64,000 nt of DNA from contig NC_084796.1 of NCBI RefSeq assembly GCF_963169125.1, positions 210,431,948 to 210,495,947 of the forward strand. The letters are read 5' to 3'. The notes under the pieces are model-generated. The model was not told the DNA's origin and searched no databases. It saw nothing but the letters and a program-made list of their open reading frames with translations. Both the position numbers and the translations under genes were made by a program. This DNA comes from Humulus lupulus (taxonomy: Eukaryota > Streptophyta > Magnoliopsida > Rosales > Cannabaceae). Below are positions 23,198 to 34,720 of this stretch, one piece after another (position 1 is the stretch's first letter; each line of letters begins with the position of its first letter).

Positions 23198-25398
23198 TGT
23201 AACGACCCAAATTCACTAATTAGGCTTAAGGGCCTTGATTAGTGTGCTTGGAGGGCATAATGGGAATTATGTGTGATTTTAATGATTAAGATGCATGATT
23301 ATGATTTAAAGCATGTTATATGACTATGTGTATTATGTTATGTGATAATTATGCTATATGATTTGTACCACATGGGTGTGGTGATATCAATGTGATGCAC
23401 GTGCCGAGACGGTCCTAGAAAGCTAGATAATGGTAACTGGGGATTTGGTAACTTGTGTAACCGTTAGTAACCATAGAGAGTAACAGGTTTTGTTGGAGAA
23501 GTGGTAGAATTGTAATGTAAGTAAAAGGACAAGTGTGCCCTTGAGGTTTAGTTAGAAAGGGATATTAGTGGAGGGGTAAGGTGGTCTTTTGGCAGTGGAT
23601 AGATGAGCTTCAGCTGAGAGGAAAAGTTAGTCACGTATAACACATTGGAAAATTGATTTATGCTGAAATTAGAGGAAAATCTAGAAGAAAAGAGAAGAAG
23701 AGGGAAGCTGAAGTTGGGAGACCTAAGAAGAGAGTTTTGATGGTTCAAGGCAACTAAGTTGAGCATAAGTCAAGATTACTCAGAGGTAAGGATTTGCCTA
23801 TGATTTATTTATGTTTCAAGTCTGGTTTTTTAGAGGATAAGCATGAATTGAAATAAGTTAGTGGCTGGTTTTGCATGAATTCAGAGTTGGAATAATCAAA
23901 AGAGAAGGTGATTTGAAGCTAGAGTTGAGGAGAATTCAAGCTGGGTTCTTGACTGAGGTAAGAGTGTATCATGTTTAATTTTCGTAACTGTTATGGTTTA
24001 AGAATCTAAAGGTCTGGTTTGCACTTTTCATAAGCTTTGGTTCAAGGGTTTGAATCTGAAATTTAAGTATGAATTCTGTGAGTGGTTGTGTAATTGAGCT
24101 AGATTATAATGTTTATAGGTTGTTGAATGGTCTATTTGGGGTTTTGAATTGGTTTTGGGGCTTAGGTATGAATTTGGAATGATTTGGAGTGATTTTGGTT
24201 CGGGGAAAACGCAGGGGAAAACCCAGAATTCTGGGTTCGCGAAGGAGCGCTGCGGCCCTGTTCTTAGGCGCCGCGGCGCGAGGCTGTTTTTGGGCAGAGC
24301 AAGTTCTTTGACTTGCTGGGCGCTGCGGCTCTAACTTGCTGGGCGCCGCTGCCCTATTGGGCAGCGCCGCGGCGCTAGGCCAATTTCAGAGCATGGGATT
24401 TTACAATTTTGAGCCTTTGCTCCGGGGGTTCGAGGAATGTCTTCGGTGCATTGTTTTAGGGATTTAGGGGATTCCTAGAGTGTGGGATTTGTTCCGGGAA
24501 GTAGTTTTGGATTGATTAGTGACAAAGGATGTTTCATTTGTGTTATGACTAGGTCTTTGGAGAGGCTCGGGGTAGAGTACCGTGCTCGCGGCTTCGTGGC
24601 ATCGGAAACTAGTAAATTGAAAGGTAAGAAAACTGCACCCGGTTGTATGATTGTGATGGGACTAAGTGCTCCCAAGAGTTGTATCGTGTCAATGTTGGTA
24701 TTATGCCATGGGACATGTAAAAGCGGTCTAAGAGTGCCATACATGGTTTTAGAGCGCAGAGCGCGGATTGGCCACTGGTAGCCAAGGACAACGAGATAAC
24801 GGAGGGAGCAGCCTGAGGGCGCTAGCCCTAGTTATCATTTGTGAACTGTTTATGTTATGAATTGATATGCTTAGTAGGTGGATTACTTGATTAAACTGAT
24901 TGATGATATGGATGAGTTTATGTGATGCAATGTGAGATGTTGTCTTGTCTGCTAATTTCTTATGCTCTGTTGTTGTTGTGTTTTCTTGCTGGGCCTTGGC
25001 TCACGGGTGCTACGTGGTGCAGGTAAAGGCAAGGGCAAGCTGGACCAAGCCTGAGGTGGAGAGCTCCAAGGTGGAATGTACATAGCCAGCGGTTCGACCG
25101 CCACGGTCGAGGAGTGGACCAGGATAGGGATCACCTAACTGCTCGTTTTGCCTTAGTATGGCCAGTTATTGTACATAAACCTTCTGTCTTTTGTAAACGG
25201 TCTTTGAACTTAATATTTTTGGGATCCCATGTAACAGATGATGCTTATTAATGAAAATGTGGCTTTTGAGACCAAAACGCTTTTAACCTTAGTTCCTTAA
25301 TAGTTTCAATAACACGATTTTATTTAAATGACTTGATTAGCAAGTCTGGCACTTTATAAACACACAGTGTAACGGTCTTAGCTATCCAGGGCGTTACA
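23198..25398 (+). mobile_element. Solo LTR, Tekay-type, 2.2 kb, TSD AAAGA
   Basis: TGTAACGACC ... GGGCGTTACA, flanked by AAAGA at 23193-23197 and 25399-25403. The module ctgggcc..ggctcacgggtgctacgtggtgcaggtaaag at about 24990-25026 is shared with the solo LTR at 34721-37409 and gives the plus orientation. It carries a cluster of GC-rich palindromes at 24221-24376. No coding sequence. Confidence 0.85.
24221..24376 (+). repeat. Cluster of paired GC palindromes in solo LTR
   Basis: Perfect palindromes ACCCAGAATTCTGGGT (24221-24236), GCGCCGCGGCGC (24268-24279) and AGCGCCGCGGCGCT (24363-24376), with decayed partners at about 24245, 24318 and 24340 (GCGCTGCGGC, GGCGCTGCGGCT, GGGCGCCGCTGCCC). Members of a pair start about 22-23 bases apart. 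Confidence 0.8.
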
Positions 25399-25481
25399 AA
25401 AGAACACCTAAAAATATAAAGGTAGGAATAAAAATTTAATATATATGTAATTAAAAGAATACATATAACATAATATATTTA

Positions 25482-25622
25482 ATGAGTAATGATAAGTGCC
25501 CACATAAACACTACTCACACTTATGTGGCTAATCCCTTTTAACTAGTAAGACCCATCTTAAATAAACATGATTGGTTGAAGTGATTTGCCACATAAGTGT
25601 GTGTGCATATATTATTACTCAT
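25482..25622. mobile_element. MITE-like inverted-repeat element
   Basis: About 141 bases. The left end atgagtaatgataagtgc and the right end (reverse complement atgagtaataatatatgc) form imperfect terminal inverted repeats, and both arms contain cttatgtggc further in. No coding capacity. The target duplication is unclear. Confidence 0.5.
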
Positions 25623-25659
25623 ATTTAGCTATACTCATTTAACTTTACAGAAAAATAAT

Positions 25660-25783
25660 TGAGTTGAGGGCCTACTGGGTTAGGCAGAAGATGGATTAAA
25701 TGCTTTACAAAGTGTTTTTCATTGCGGGAATGAGAGGGAATATGTTGTTCATGCCCTCATCCGCTATCCGTGTGCTGAAGAGT
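25660..25783 (+). pseudogene. LINE ORF2 C-terminus, piece 1 (zinc-knuckle/zf-RVT region)
   Basis: Reads HCGNEREYVVHALIRYPCAE, the His/Cys-rich zf-RVT motif found downstream of the RT in plant LINEs. The frame continues after the Tekay element at 39334 without loss (EEFWLLTPFWG). One stop lies upstream. LINE sequence left of about 25660 is not recognised. Confidence 0.65.
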
Positions 25784-26948
25784 TGTAATGACCCAACTAC
25801 TCTAGACTTTGGACCATTAACGAAAACTATACATAGACACTAATCCTTAATAATACTTACAAGTGAAAAGATCATAACTTTATTAAAACTTGTAAAAAGG
25901 AAATGTTAAACTTACATAAAATTTAAGTTAGGATATGGGATCCCATTGTTTTAAAAACCAAAACATAATATACTTGTAATTAAAAAGAGATTACATAAAT
26001 AAGTGCGGAAAAATACACACAAAACCATAAGTAAAGACTTCATCCTCGAATCGAAACTCTCGGCTCTTTGAATCCATTCCGCCTCAACACACATGCCCAA
26101 AACTACCAAGAACCTTTCTTGCCACTAAAGCTATTTTCCTGCACATATAAACATAAAAGGAGTGAGCCTAATGCCCAGTAAGGAAAATCTAACACATAAA
26201 CCATATACATAAATTTCATAAAGAAACATAAAACATATCATAACACTTATGCCACATACATACTATAATGGCCATTATTACTTGGGGTCCCATAAACTAA
26301 ACAAGTCATATGCCTATTAGATTAGTGGGGTCTTGCTAGCTAAGCAAGTCATATGCCCATAATCTATTTGGGGCTTGTTAGTTGTATAGGTCATATGCCC
26401 AAGTCCACAAGCATACTTAACATAACATTTTACATAACACATATTCATAAGATAACATATAAAATCATATAACACATAAATCCTATCCTATTTTCCTTAC
26501 CAAAATTACCGGGATATGAGAACAGGTTTGGGACCTTGGAACACTCCTAAAAACCATTTATAACAAGGTGAGTATATTGAAGAAAAGGGATGGAAGTGAT
26601 GAAGGAACTATACCATCAAAATACACTTACCAAGAATCTTATGCTCGAGAACTTAGATTTCCTAACCAAGAATAAAGAATAAAGTTAGAATGCTAAGTAG
26701 AAGACTATGAGAACTTAAAGAAAATAATACCAATTGAACTAAAGTTGGGAAATACCTTGAAGACTTATATGACCAATCCAAACCTTGAACTGAAATGTGA
26801 ATAAACCTTACTTCCCAAGTGTTTGGTAAGCTTATAGTGATTAAGCTTATGATCCCCAACCCAAGTGTTTACACTCTCACAATAACCTAGCAACTTGCAG
26901 CCTCTGAACTTAGCTTGAAGAATGAATAAATGGCTGGGTACTAGGTCC

Positions 26949-26956
26949 TATTTATA
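26949..26956 (-). promoter_or_regulatory. TATA box in the Tekay 3' LTR
   Basis: Minus strand ctctataaatagga. The 5' LTR copy is at 38600-38607. Confidence 0.65.
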
Positions 26957-27138
26957 GAGTTTAGGAATGAAAAGATCTTCATTTAACTTGAATAAAAATA
27001 ATGGCTTTTTAAGTGAAAATCATTTGAATTATCATTCAGCAGAGGCTGAAGACTCGTTCAGAAAGATGATGGACTTATTAAGAGGTTAAGGATTTGAATG
27101 AGAACGTTTTTGAAAACTTTCAAAAACACACTGAAGGA

Positions 27139-27267
27139 GGCGATATATCGCCCCCTGTAGGCGATATATCGCTTGGGCCAGTATGCTCGAGGCAATCGTA
27201 CAACGTTTCGTGTTTTTTTTGTATCTTCGTGCTGCGATATATCGCCCCCTATAGCTGCGATATATCG
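27139..27267. repeat. Two pairs of GATATATC palindromes
   Basis: GGCGATATATCGCC at 27139, GCGATATATCGC at 27161, GCGATATATCGC at 27234 and GCGATATATCG at 27257. Within a pair the motifs start 21-23 bases apart, separated by ccctgtag or ccctatagct. The array lies 180-310 bases upstream of the minus-strand TATA box. Confidence 0.9.
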
Positions 27268-27706
27268 GCATACGCTGAATATTTAAACACGAAATTACAC
27301 ATTTTTAGCTTAATTTGAATTGAGTAAACAACCTTGACTAAGCCCTCTAACGTTTTCAAATCTGCTGACTGACTCTAGGGTATTCAAATTTTAACCTTAA
27401 TAAATTTATTCCTCAAAATACTTAATCATTATTAAACCTATACATGACATGTGCTATTATCTTATTGGGTCTTATCTAAACCTTATAGTATAATAAATAT
27501 TATCCTCAATAACAGTCATATTAATCAAACCTTAGGTTAAAATTAATATTCCTAAGCTATAGGTTAAACTTAGAACATCTACAAGTACTACTATGAGTGT
27601 CCAAATAAATCCCGGTCTGAACCAAAATCCACAGTCATAAAGATAATACTACTATTACTATTATACTACTATCTAACTTAGCTAAGTAAAGTTCTTGGAC
27701 TCTACA

Positions 27707-27720
27707 ATTCTCCCCTACTA
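27707..27720 (-). other. Polypurine tract
   Basis: Minus strand reads agtaggggagaat directly before the 3' LTR start TGTAGAG; this is where plus-strand DNA synthesis would start. Confidence 0.8.
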
Positions 27721-27742
27721 AAAATAATTTCGTCCTCGAAAT

Positions 27743-29119
27743 TTACTTACCAAATAATTCCGGATACCGGCCTTGCATGTCCTCCTCCAACTCCCACGTT
27801 GCCTCTCGTTCAGAACTATTACTCCATAGGACTTTGACTATAGGAAATCTCTTGGACCGTAATTGCTTCATCCCCCTATCTAGGATGCTAACCGGTCGTA
27901 CCTCGTAACTTAAGTCTTTCTGGAGTGCTATCGTATCGTACTTGAGGACGTGAGATAGGTCTGGCACATATTTGCGTAGCATCGAGATGTGGAGCACGTT
28001 GTGACTATTTGTTAGTGCTGGCGGTAGGGCTAGTGTATACGCAACTGCTCCCACTTTGTCCAATATCTCGAAAGGACCTATGAATCAGGGACTAAGCTTG
28101 CCTTTCTTCCCAAACCGCTTGACACCTTTCATAGGAGATATCTTCATGAAGACTTGATCTTCGACTTGGAATTCCACATCGCGTTGCTTGGCATCCGCAT
28201 AGCTTTTCTGACGGCTTTGAGTAGCAAGCATACGCTGTCTAATAAGCCCTACTGCTTCTTGAGCTTGTCTAACAGCTTCGGGCCCTAGAAACTGCCTTTC
28301 TCCTACCTCGTCCCAGTGCAACGGTGATCGGCACCTTCTTCCATATAGCAACTCATAAGGTGCCATCCCGATCGTTGACTGGTAGCTGTTGTTGTAGGAG
28401 AATTCTATCAACGGCAAGTACTTATTCCAGGATCCTCCAAAATCAAGTACACACGTGCGTAGCATATCCTCTAAAATCTTAATCGTACGCTCAGAATGCC
28501 CATCTGTCTGAGGATGAAAAGCTGTACTAAGACTTAACTTAGTACCCATAGCTTGTTGTAAACTTCCCCAAAATCTCGATGTAAACACTGATCCTCTATC
28601 TGACACTATTGTCTTGGTAATTCCATGCAACCGTACAATCTCTTGGATATAGATGTCTGCATATTGGTTTGCCGTGTATGAATTCTTAACAGGTAGGAAA
28701 TGAGCCGACTTGGTTAGTCTATCTATTACTATCCAAGCGGAATCATGCTGCTTATTCGTCCTTGGCAAACCCGTCACGAAGTCCATAGCTATATCGTCCC
28801 ACTTCCATTCTAGTACACTAAGCGGTTGCAATAAACCTGCAGGCCGCTGATGCTCTGCTTTCACTTGCTGGCATACAAGACACTTGGACACAAATTCTGC
28901 TATGTCCTTCTTTATTCCTGGCCACCAATATACTGCCTTAACATCATGAGTCATCTTGGTTGACCCTGGGTGAACTGAGTATGGGGTACTGTGTGCTTCT
29001 TCCAGAATCGTCTTCTTAATACTTCGATCATTTGGCACGCATACCCGATCCTTATATCTCAATAAACCTTGGCTAGATATTGAGAAATCTGTAGCTTTTC
29101 CTTCTTTGACTGCATCCAT
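27743..29119 (-). pseudogene. Tekay integrase with chromodomain-like C-terminus
   Basis: Starts in the linker after RNase H. The zinc-binding HHCC domain is at 29000-28860 (HPGSTKMTHDV, WWPGIKKDI, CLVCQQVK). The catalytic core has Asp in WDDIAMDFVTGLP, Asp in IVSDRGSVF and Glu in the conserved HSERTIKILEDMLR context, so the D,D,E set is present. Then come the GPxF-like module and the C-terminal ATWELEEDMQGRYPELFG, characteristic of Tekay/Del chromodomain-type tails that target chromatin. One in-frame TGA (about 28083) separates the core from 28063-27743; the frame is otherwise unbroken to TAA near 27743. Confidence 0.88.
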
Positions 29120-29176
29120 ATGTACTGCTAGTGTGTCGTCATGTCCCTGAACAATCCGTATATCCTCTAGAAGATT

Positions 29177-29605
29177 CTATTGGATAGACAAGTTAGCCAG
29201 CTTGCCTACAACTACTTCTATTCCGGCACTGATCAGCTCCTGCTGTAGCGGCTTTTCTATTTCGGCTAAAGCGGCTAAATTTCCATAACTTTTCCTACTA
29301 AATGCATCGGCAACTACGTTCGCCTTCCCCGGGTGGTATAGGATTTCGCAGTCGTAATCCTTCACTAATTCTAACCACCTGCGCTGCCTCATATTGAGTT
29401 CCTTCTGAGTAAAGAAGTATTTTAAACTCTTGTGGTTCGTATAAATCTCGCACCGTTCTCCGTAAAGATAATGGCGCCAGATTTTCAACGCAAAGACCAC
29501 CGCTGCCAACTCCATATCATGAGTTGGATAGCGCTGCTCGTACTCCTTCAATTGTCGTGAGGCGTAGGCTATCACCTTGTCATTTTGCATCAGCACGCAA
29601 CCCAA
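29177..29605 (-). pseudogene. Tekay RNase H domain
   Basis: Reads [20 protein letters not shown], then [29 protein letters not shown] and ADAFSRK, the usual Ty3/gypsy RNase H. It would degrade the RNA strand of the hybrid. Bounded by an in-frame TAA at about 29606 (after DASK) and a TAG at about 29176 before the integrase linker. The normal polyprotein continues without stops here. Confidence 0.85.
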
Positions 29606-29814
29606 TCCTTACTTTGATGCATCGCAGTATACTACAAACTTATCGTTGGGTGTCGGTACACAAAGTATTGGTGCTGAGCAAAGCTTATCCTTAAGCAACT
29701 GGAAGCTTTCTTCACACTTATCATTCCAGTTAAATTTTTGTTGTTTTCGGGTCAGGTTGGTGAGCGGAGTGGCTATCTTAGAAAAGCCCTCTACAAACTT
29801 CCTATAATAACCTG

Positions 29815-31125
29815 CTACCCTAGAAAGCTTTTTACTTCAGATGCGTTCTTTGGTCTGGGCCAATCCTTCACGGCCTCTACCTTTGATGGGTCTACTGCAA
29901 ATCCGTCTTTCGATATAATGTGCCCGAGGAACGCCACTTGCGAAAGCCAAAATTCGCATTTCTTGAACTTTGCGTAGAGTTGATGCTCCTTCAATCGCGT
30001 CAAGATCAACCTCAAATGTCCCTCGTGCTCTACTTCATCCTTGGAGTATATTAAAATGTCATCGATGAACACAACGACGAATTTATCCAAGTAATCCTTG
30101 AAGACCCTATTCATTAAGTCCATAAACGCGGCTGGTGCGTTAGTAAGACCAAAGGACATAACCAAGAACTCGTAATGTCCATAACGATTCCTAAAGGCTG
30201 TCTTAGGAATATCTTCTCCCTTTACTTTGAGCTGATGATACCCGGATCGTAAATCGATCTTTGAAAATACAGTCGCGCCTCGGAGTTGATCAAACAAGTC
30301 GTCGATCCGAGGTAGCGGGTACTTGTTCTTAATCGTTACCTTGTTCAACTCGCGATAGTCTATACACATCCGCATACTTCCGTCCTTCTTCTTCATGAAT
30401 AGTACCGGAGCTCCCCATGGCGAATGGCTTAGCCTAATAAAACCCAAATCTAGGAGTTCTTGTAGCTGTGTCTTTAACTCCTTGAGTTCCGTAGGTGCCA
30501 TCCGGTATGGTGCCTTAGAGATAGGCTCGGTGCCTGGTACTAATTCTATTGTGAAGTCTATTTCCCGAGTTGGCGGCAATCCTGGCAAGTCATCAGGAAA
30601 TACCTCTGGGAATTCTTGTATAATACGGACGTCTCCAATCTTAAGTGGTGTCTCTTTTTCCATATTTGTGACGCTGGCTAAGAACGCTTGACATCCTTTC
30701 TCCATCATTCTCTGAGCTTTGAGAGATGATACTAACGGGGTGCGTAATCCTGAAGCTTGTCCCATGAAGCATAGTCTTTGGCCATTAGGAGTCTCGAACA
30801 TCACCTTCTTGCGTTTACAGTCGATGGTTGCGCCATGCCGTGCTAGCCAGTCCATGCCTAGTATTACGTCGAAGTCCTTGATTACTAGTTCTATCAGGTC
30901 TCCTTCTAGTTCTATGTCCTCAATCTTGATCGGTACGCCTCGTACTATCCGTGATGATAGAACTACTTTGCCTGAAGGCAACTCGGTTACAAACCTAGTT
31001 CTAAATCTTTCACAAGGTTTGTCTAGTTTTTCTATCATTCCTAACGAGATATACGAATGAGTGGCTCCCGAATCATAAGTTATTGAGGATAGAAACCTGA
31101 CCTGTGACCACCTTATTGCTAGCAT
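29815..31125 (-). pseudogene. Tekay protease and reverse transcriptase
   Basis: 436 open codons. Protease active site is [18 protein letters not shown] at about residue 17, followed by [20 protein letters not shown] motifs in order are [63 protein letters not shown], catalytic [10 protein letters not shown], then [20 protein letters not shown]. The frame ends at KSFLG because a single T is missing near 29820; shifting by one base restores the GYY motif. A further frame change separates it from gag near 31085. All catalytic Asp residues are intact. Confidence 0.9.
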
Positions 31126-32371
31126 CAGCCTCTCCTTGGGTTAAGGTAAAAACCCTAGCAGGAACCATCTTGTCATCCTTCTGACTTGCGCTGAGGACAA
31201 TCTCTCTTCCGGTGTCCTTCCTGACCACAGTTAAAACATTCCTTGGTGTTTGTGCGGCATTCTCCAGGATGTTTCTTCTGGCACTTAGCACATGGCGGGT
31301 ATTCCACGTAACCCGGCCTATTTCCCCCATTATTCGTCTGTGCCCTCTTATCGCTGTCGAATTGCTTGTTATCTGGATGCCGTCTTTTCTGGCTGTTACC
31401 GTTGTTGCCGGACTGATTGTTGCCATTATGGTTGTTATTTCGACTGGTCTGAGGTTGACTCTGCTGTTTAGGTTCAGGCTTACCAGCTTCCTCTTTACTT
31501 ACATTAGCCTGCAACCTCTCTACTTCTATTGCTGTCTTAAGAACATCGGCATATGTAGTATTCCCCGGGTTTGCTAACTTAACCCCTATCTCGATTTTTG
31601 GTCGAAGTCCTCTAACAAATTTGTTCACCCTCAGAAAATCGGTTGGAACCATCTCAGATGCGAATTTAGCTAAGCGGTCGAATTGACGAGCATACTCGGC
31701 CACTGATAAAGTACCCTGCTTCAAGTTGGCGAACTCCTCAACTCTCATAGTGAGTACAGCCGAATTGTAGTACTTCTTGTGGAAGAGCTCCACAAATCGA
31801 GTCCATGTCATGGTGGCAACATCATGCGATTGCTGGACCAAGTCCCACCATATCCTTGCATCCTTCTTGAGTAATGATTAGACGCAGGATATGCGGTCCG
31901 CATTACTGAGATTCATGTGCGTCATAATTGGCTCCACATTCCTTAGCCACTCTTCTGCCTCAAAGGGGTCTGTAGTCCCTTCGAAGTTTGGAGCGTGCTT
32001 CTTACGGAACCTCTCATACACTGGCTCCATGTGCTGTACCAGATATGGCGCGTAATTCGCCACTGGCCATCCCCCATATGGTCCAACTTGTTGGGGTGCT
32101 GAGGCCATTTGTTGTGGCTGTGGCTGCGGCTGCGGCTGAGGCTGAGGCGGAGGCTGAGTCTGAGGCTGAGCTTGTTGGCGTTGTTGCTGCAGAATTTCCT
32201 CGGCTTGTTGTCGTAGTCTGGCGATCTCCACAGTGTTTTTAGCTGGTGGTGCCGGCGCGTTGCGGCTAGTAGTAGCACGCATTCCCCTTCTGCGAACTGG
32301 AGGGCGTCATTGTTCACTAGAACAGCGTTGGAGGCGTTTCCGTTGGTGCATGCAGATCTTCGGAGCGACAT
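31126..32371 (-). pseudogene. gag: Tekay gag
   Basis: A start could be ATG 32282 (MRATTSRNAPAPPAKNTVEI) or, in another frame, ATG 32371 (MSLRRSACTNGNAS); a frameshift between them is likely. A Gln/Pro-rich stretch (32220-32100) is followed by the capsid: FRKKHAPNFEGTTDPFEAEE, a TAA at about 31876, then WTRFVELFHKKYYNSAV and FVRGLRPKIEIGV. The nucleocapsid has an Asn/Gln-rich basic region and one zinc knuckle, CFNCGQEGHRKRDC (CX2CX4HX4C). Beyond it the next frame ([19 protein letters not shown]) continues into the protease. Confidence 0.88.
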
Positions 32372-32905
32372 CGTAGCAGAGTTCTAACAGTTGTAAGAAC
32401 CATGTTAGAACTTTACCTAATAGGCTCTAAGGCAAAATCTTATTCTAAAACAAACATATCTCGGACCTATTTATTATGACTTCTTATGAAAAATTATATA
32501 AGTCTTTATTTATTATTTAGAGTGGGTTTCTATACTTAGAAAAACAAGCCATCTTTATTTCCTAAGTCTGTTTCTAATTATCCTATATGACTTAATTCTC
32601 AGGCTCGAAACTCATCTTTGTTCCAAAGTTAACCATATTGAGGGAGGGCTGGGATCAGTAAAATTGTTCCCACTACTATGGCCCCCTAACTCTCAATAAG
32701 GAAACTTGGTTCATTGATTTGTATCCACCCTCACCGAACTTAGTCATTATTCATTTTATTTATTATTTATTATGATTGTGAAAATAAAATCAAACTCATA
32801 CATGATAATAAAATAAAATGATATTCATTTGGAAAAATAGTTTTTCACTTATTACAACCATAAAACAAACATTAAATAAAACAAACAATGAAAAAACTAA
32901 CTATT
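32372..32905. other. Non-coding spacer between gag and the upstream ORF
   Basis: AT-rich internal leader of the Tekay element. No motif or frame longer than background was recognised. Confidence 0.5.
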
Positions 32906-33373
32906 CTAAAAATCCGGATCTTCTACATCCGATCCTTCATCTAGCATATCATCATCTATCTCTTCATAATCGTCGTTATCATGTGCATCAAAATGTCCTC
33001 TAGGAAGGTTTGTGAAAATCCTATGTTTTTGCTCCTTAGTAAACTGAAATTCGAATTTTGAAGTGAACCTAATTAGAAGAAAGTAATATCGCATTGCTGC
33101 TGGTAGTTCATCCTCATCATCCATTGTTTCCCATATTTCCTCTAAGGCTGCTATTACAGGATGAAAATCTTTAAACAGTCTAATTACTAATACATATTGT
33201 TCTGTTGCTCTCATCATTATTTGCTTAGACTCTTGAAGATGACCTATTTCTCTGTGGAACAAGAGTAGTCTCCGGGTGATTCTCTCTAGTGCTCCCATGG
33301 TGTTTCTTGGTTCCCTTATTCTTTTTAAAGCCTTAATGGCTCGGATATCCTCATTGCTTAATGCTCCGTTCAT
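32906..33373 (-). CDS. 155-codon ORF between PBS and gag of the Tekay element, unknown function
   Basis: ATG at 33373 (MNGALSNEDIRAIKALKRIR) to stop at 32906, unbroken although every downstream gene of this element is broken. The predicted protein is largely alpha-helical in composition. It has a basic N-terminal third (RNTMGALERITRRLLLFHRE), a middle with ETMDDEDELPAAMRYYFLLI, and a very acidic C-terminus (DNDDYEEIDDDMLDEGSDVE). I recognise no domain. It starts about 140 bases after the PBS. The leader just upstream contains a donor (CAAGTAAGT, 33446) and an acceptor (TTTTCAG, 33380) that would remove 67 bases ending 6 bases before the ATG. It could be an accessory protein of this Tekay subfamily or captured host sequence; a chance ORF is less likely given its codon-like composition. 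Confidence 0.55.
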   Translation of the reverse strand: MNGALSNEDIRAIKALKRIREPRNTMGALERITRRLLLFHREIGHLQESKQIMMRATEQYVLVIRLFKDFHPVIAALEEIWETMDDEDELPAAMRYYFLLIRFTSKFEFQFTKEQKHRIFTNLPRGHFDAHDNDDYEEIDDDMLDEGSDVEDPDF

Positions 33374-33513
33374 ACTTAACTGAAAACATAAATACTAAAA
33401 ATCGTTAGCTATACATAAGCAAAATAACTATAACTTAAATACTTACTTGGCGGTCAGATTTGGAGCTTTTGAGTGTGTGTATCGAGGAGAACTTCATGCG
33501 AAGGAACCATTTT

Positions 33514-33524
33514 CTCTGATACCA
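33514..33524 (-). other. Primer-binding site (initiator tRNA-Met)
   Basis: Minus strand reads TGGTATCAGAG two to three bases inside the 5' LTR end (LTR ends CATTACA, then gt). This is the standard plant PBS complementary to the 3' end of initiator methionine tRNA. Confidence 0.9.
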
Positions 33525-34720
33525 ACTGTAATGACCCAACTACTCTAGACTTTGGACCATTAACAAAAACTATACATAGACACTAATCCTTAATAATACT
33601 TACAAGTGAAAAGATCATAACTTTATTAAAACTTGCAAAAAGGAAATGTTAAACTTACATAAATTTTAAGTTAGGATATGGGATCCCATTTGTTATACCC
33701 AAAAATTGGAGATCAATAACGTGGCAATAAAGGTGACAAGTGGCAGTGCAGGATTAGTAAAAGATACATTAATAGTCAATAAATACATTGACTCCTCAGA
33801 GTTGTGATAAAGTGACCCGGTAGACTGAGGAAGAATTTGGACTGCTTGAAAGATGTCATAACCAAGCCAAGTGCACCTTGGTCCTAGGAGAGCTAAGGAG
33901 AGTGCATCCTAGGAGGCTAAGGAGAATGCATCCGAGGAGAACTCAAGAGAGTGGTCCTAGGAGACCCCAAGAGAAGTGGTCCTAGGAGACCCCAAGGATG
34001 TGGTCCGAAGAGAGACCAAGGGACCTTGGACCGAGGAGAAGTCCAAGGAGATTGCCTCGGACCTATCCGAGGTGAGATGCCAAGGAGGTTGCCTCGGACC
34101 TATCCGAGGAGAGATGCCAAGGAGGTTGCCTCGGATCTATCCGAGGTGAGATGCCAAGGAGATTGCCTCAGACCACCTTGGTCCGAGGAGAGCCATGCAT
34201 GCATAACCTTGAGCCAAGGAAAGCCTAGAGGAGTGCATGTCCTACCACCATGCATGTCCTACCACCATGCACGTCCGACCAACAAATGTTTGTCCTACCA
34301 CCATGCACATGTTCGACCAGCACTTGCATGGGTGGTCAGTAGGAGGTGGATCAACTAGCTAGAGGATACTAAGTCAAGATCCCCAGAGACAACTTCAACA
34401 AGATATGTGGGAATCTCTCATTCTTCCCACAAATGGGGGGTTTGTTACATTTTGAATTTTGAATGTTTCTTTGTAATTTAAATGTAATAAATATAATAAA
34501 ATATCCCGGTTCTAAGGGAAACCGTATGTATGACCCTAAGCCTATTAATAGAGGGCTTATGGGGTGAGAGAGGGGCTTCTTCGGCTTCTTCTTTCTAGAG
34601 AGAGAAATTTGGGTCTGAGTATTCTAGAGAGAGAAAGTGCTGGCATTAGAGAGAATTCTTGTATTTTTGCAATCTGTACTGAAGAAACTCAGTTGGCTCA
34701 GTCCATCTGATCTTGAGTAC

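Larger units (their letters stand above)
25784..27706 (-). repeat. 3' LTR of the Tekay element
   Basis: 1923 bases, plus-strand ends TGTAATGACC and GACTCTACA. Minus-strand TATA box at 26949-26956. Four GATATATC palindromes at 27139-27267. Confidence 0.92.

Noticed and set aside
31943..32371. 142-codon Ser/Arg-rich frame overlapping Tekay gag
   Set aside because: Only its first 30 residues look like a gag start; the rest is the Gln-rich gag stretch read in the wrong frame. Noted under gag as a frameshift.
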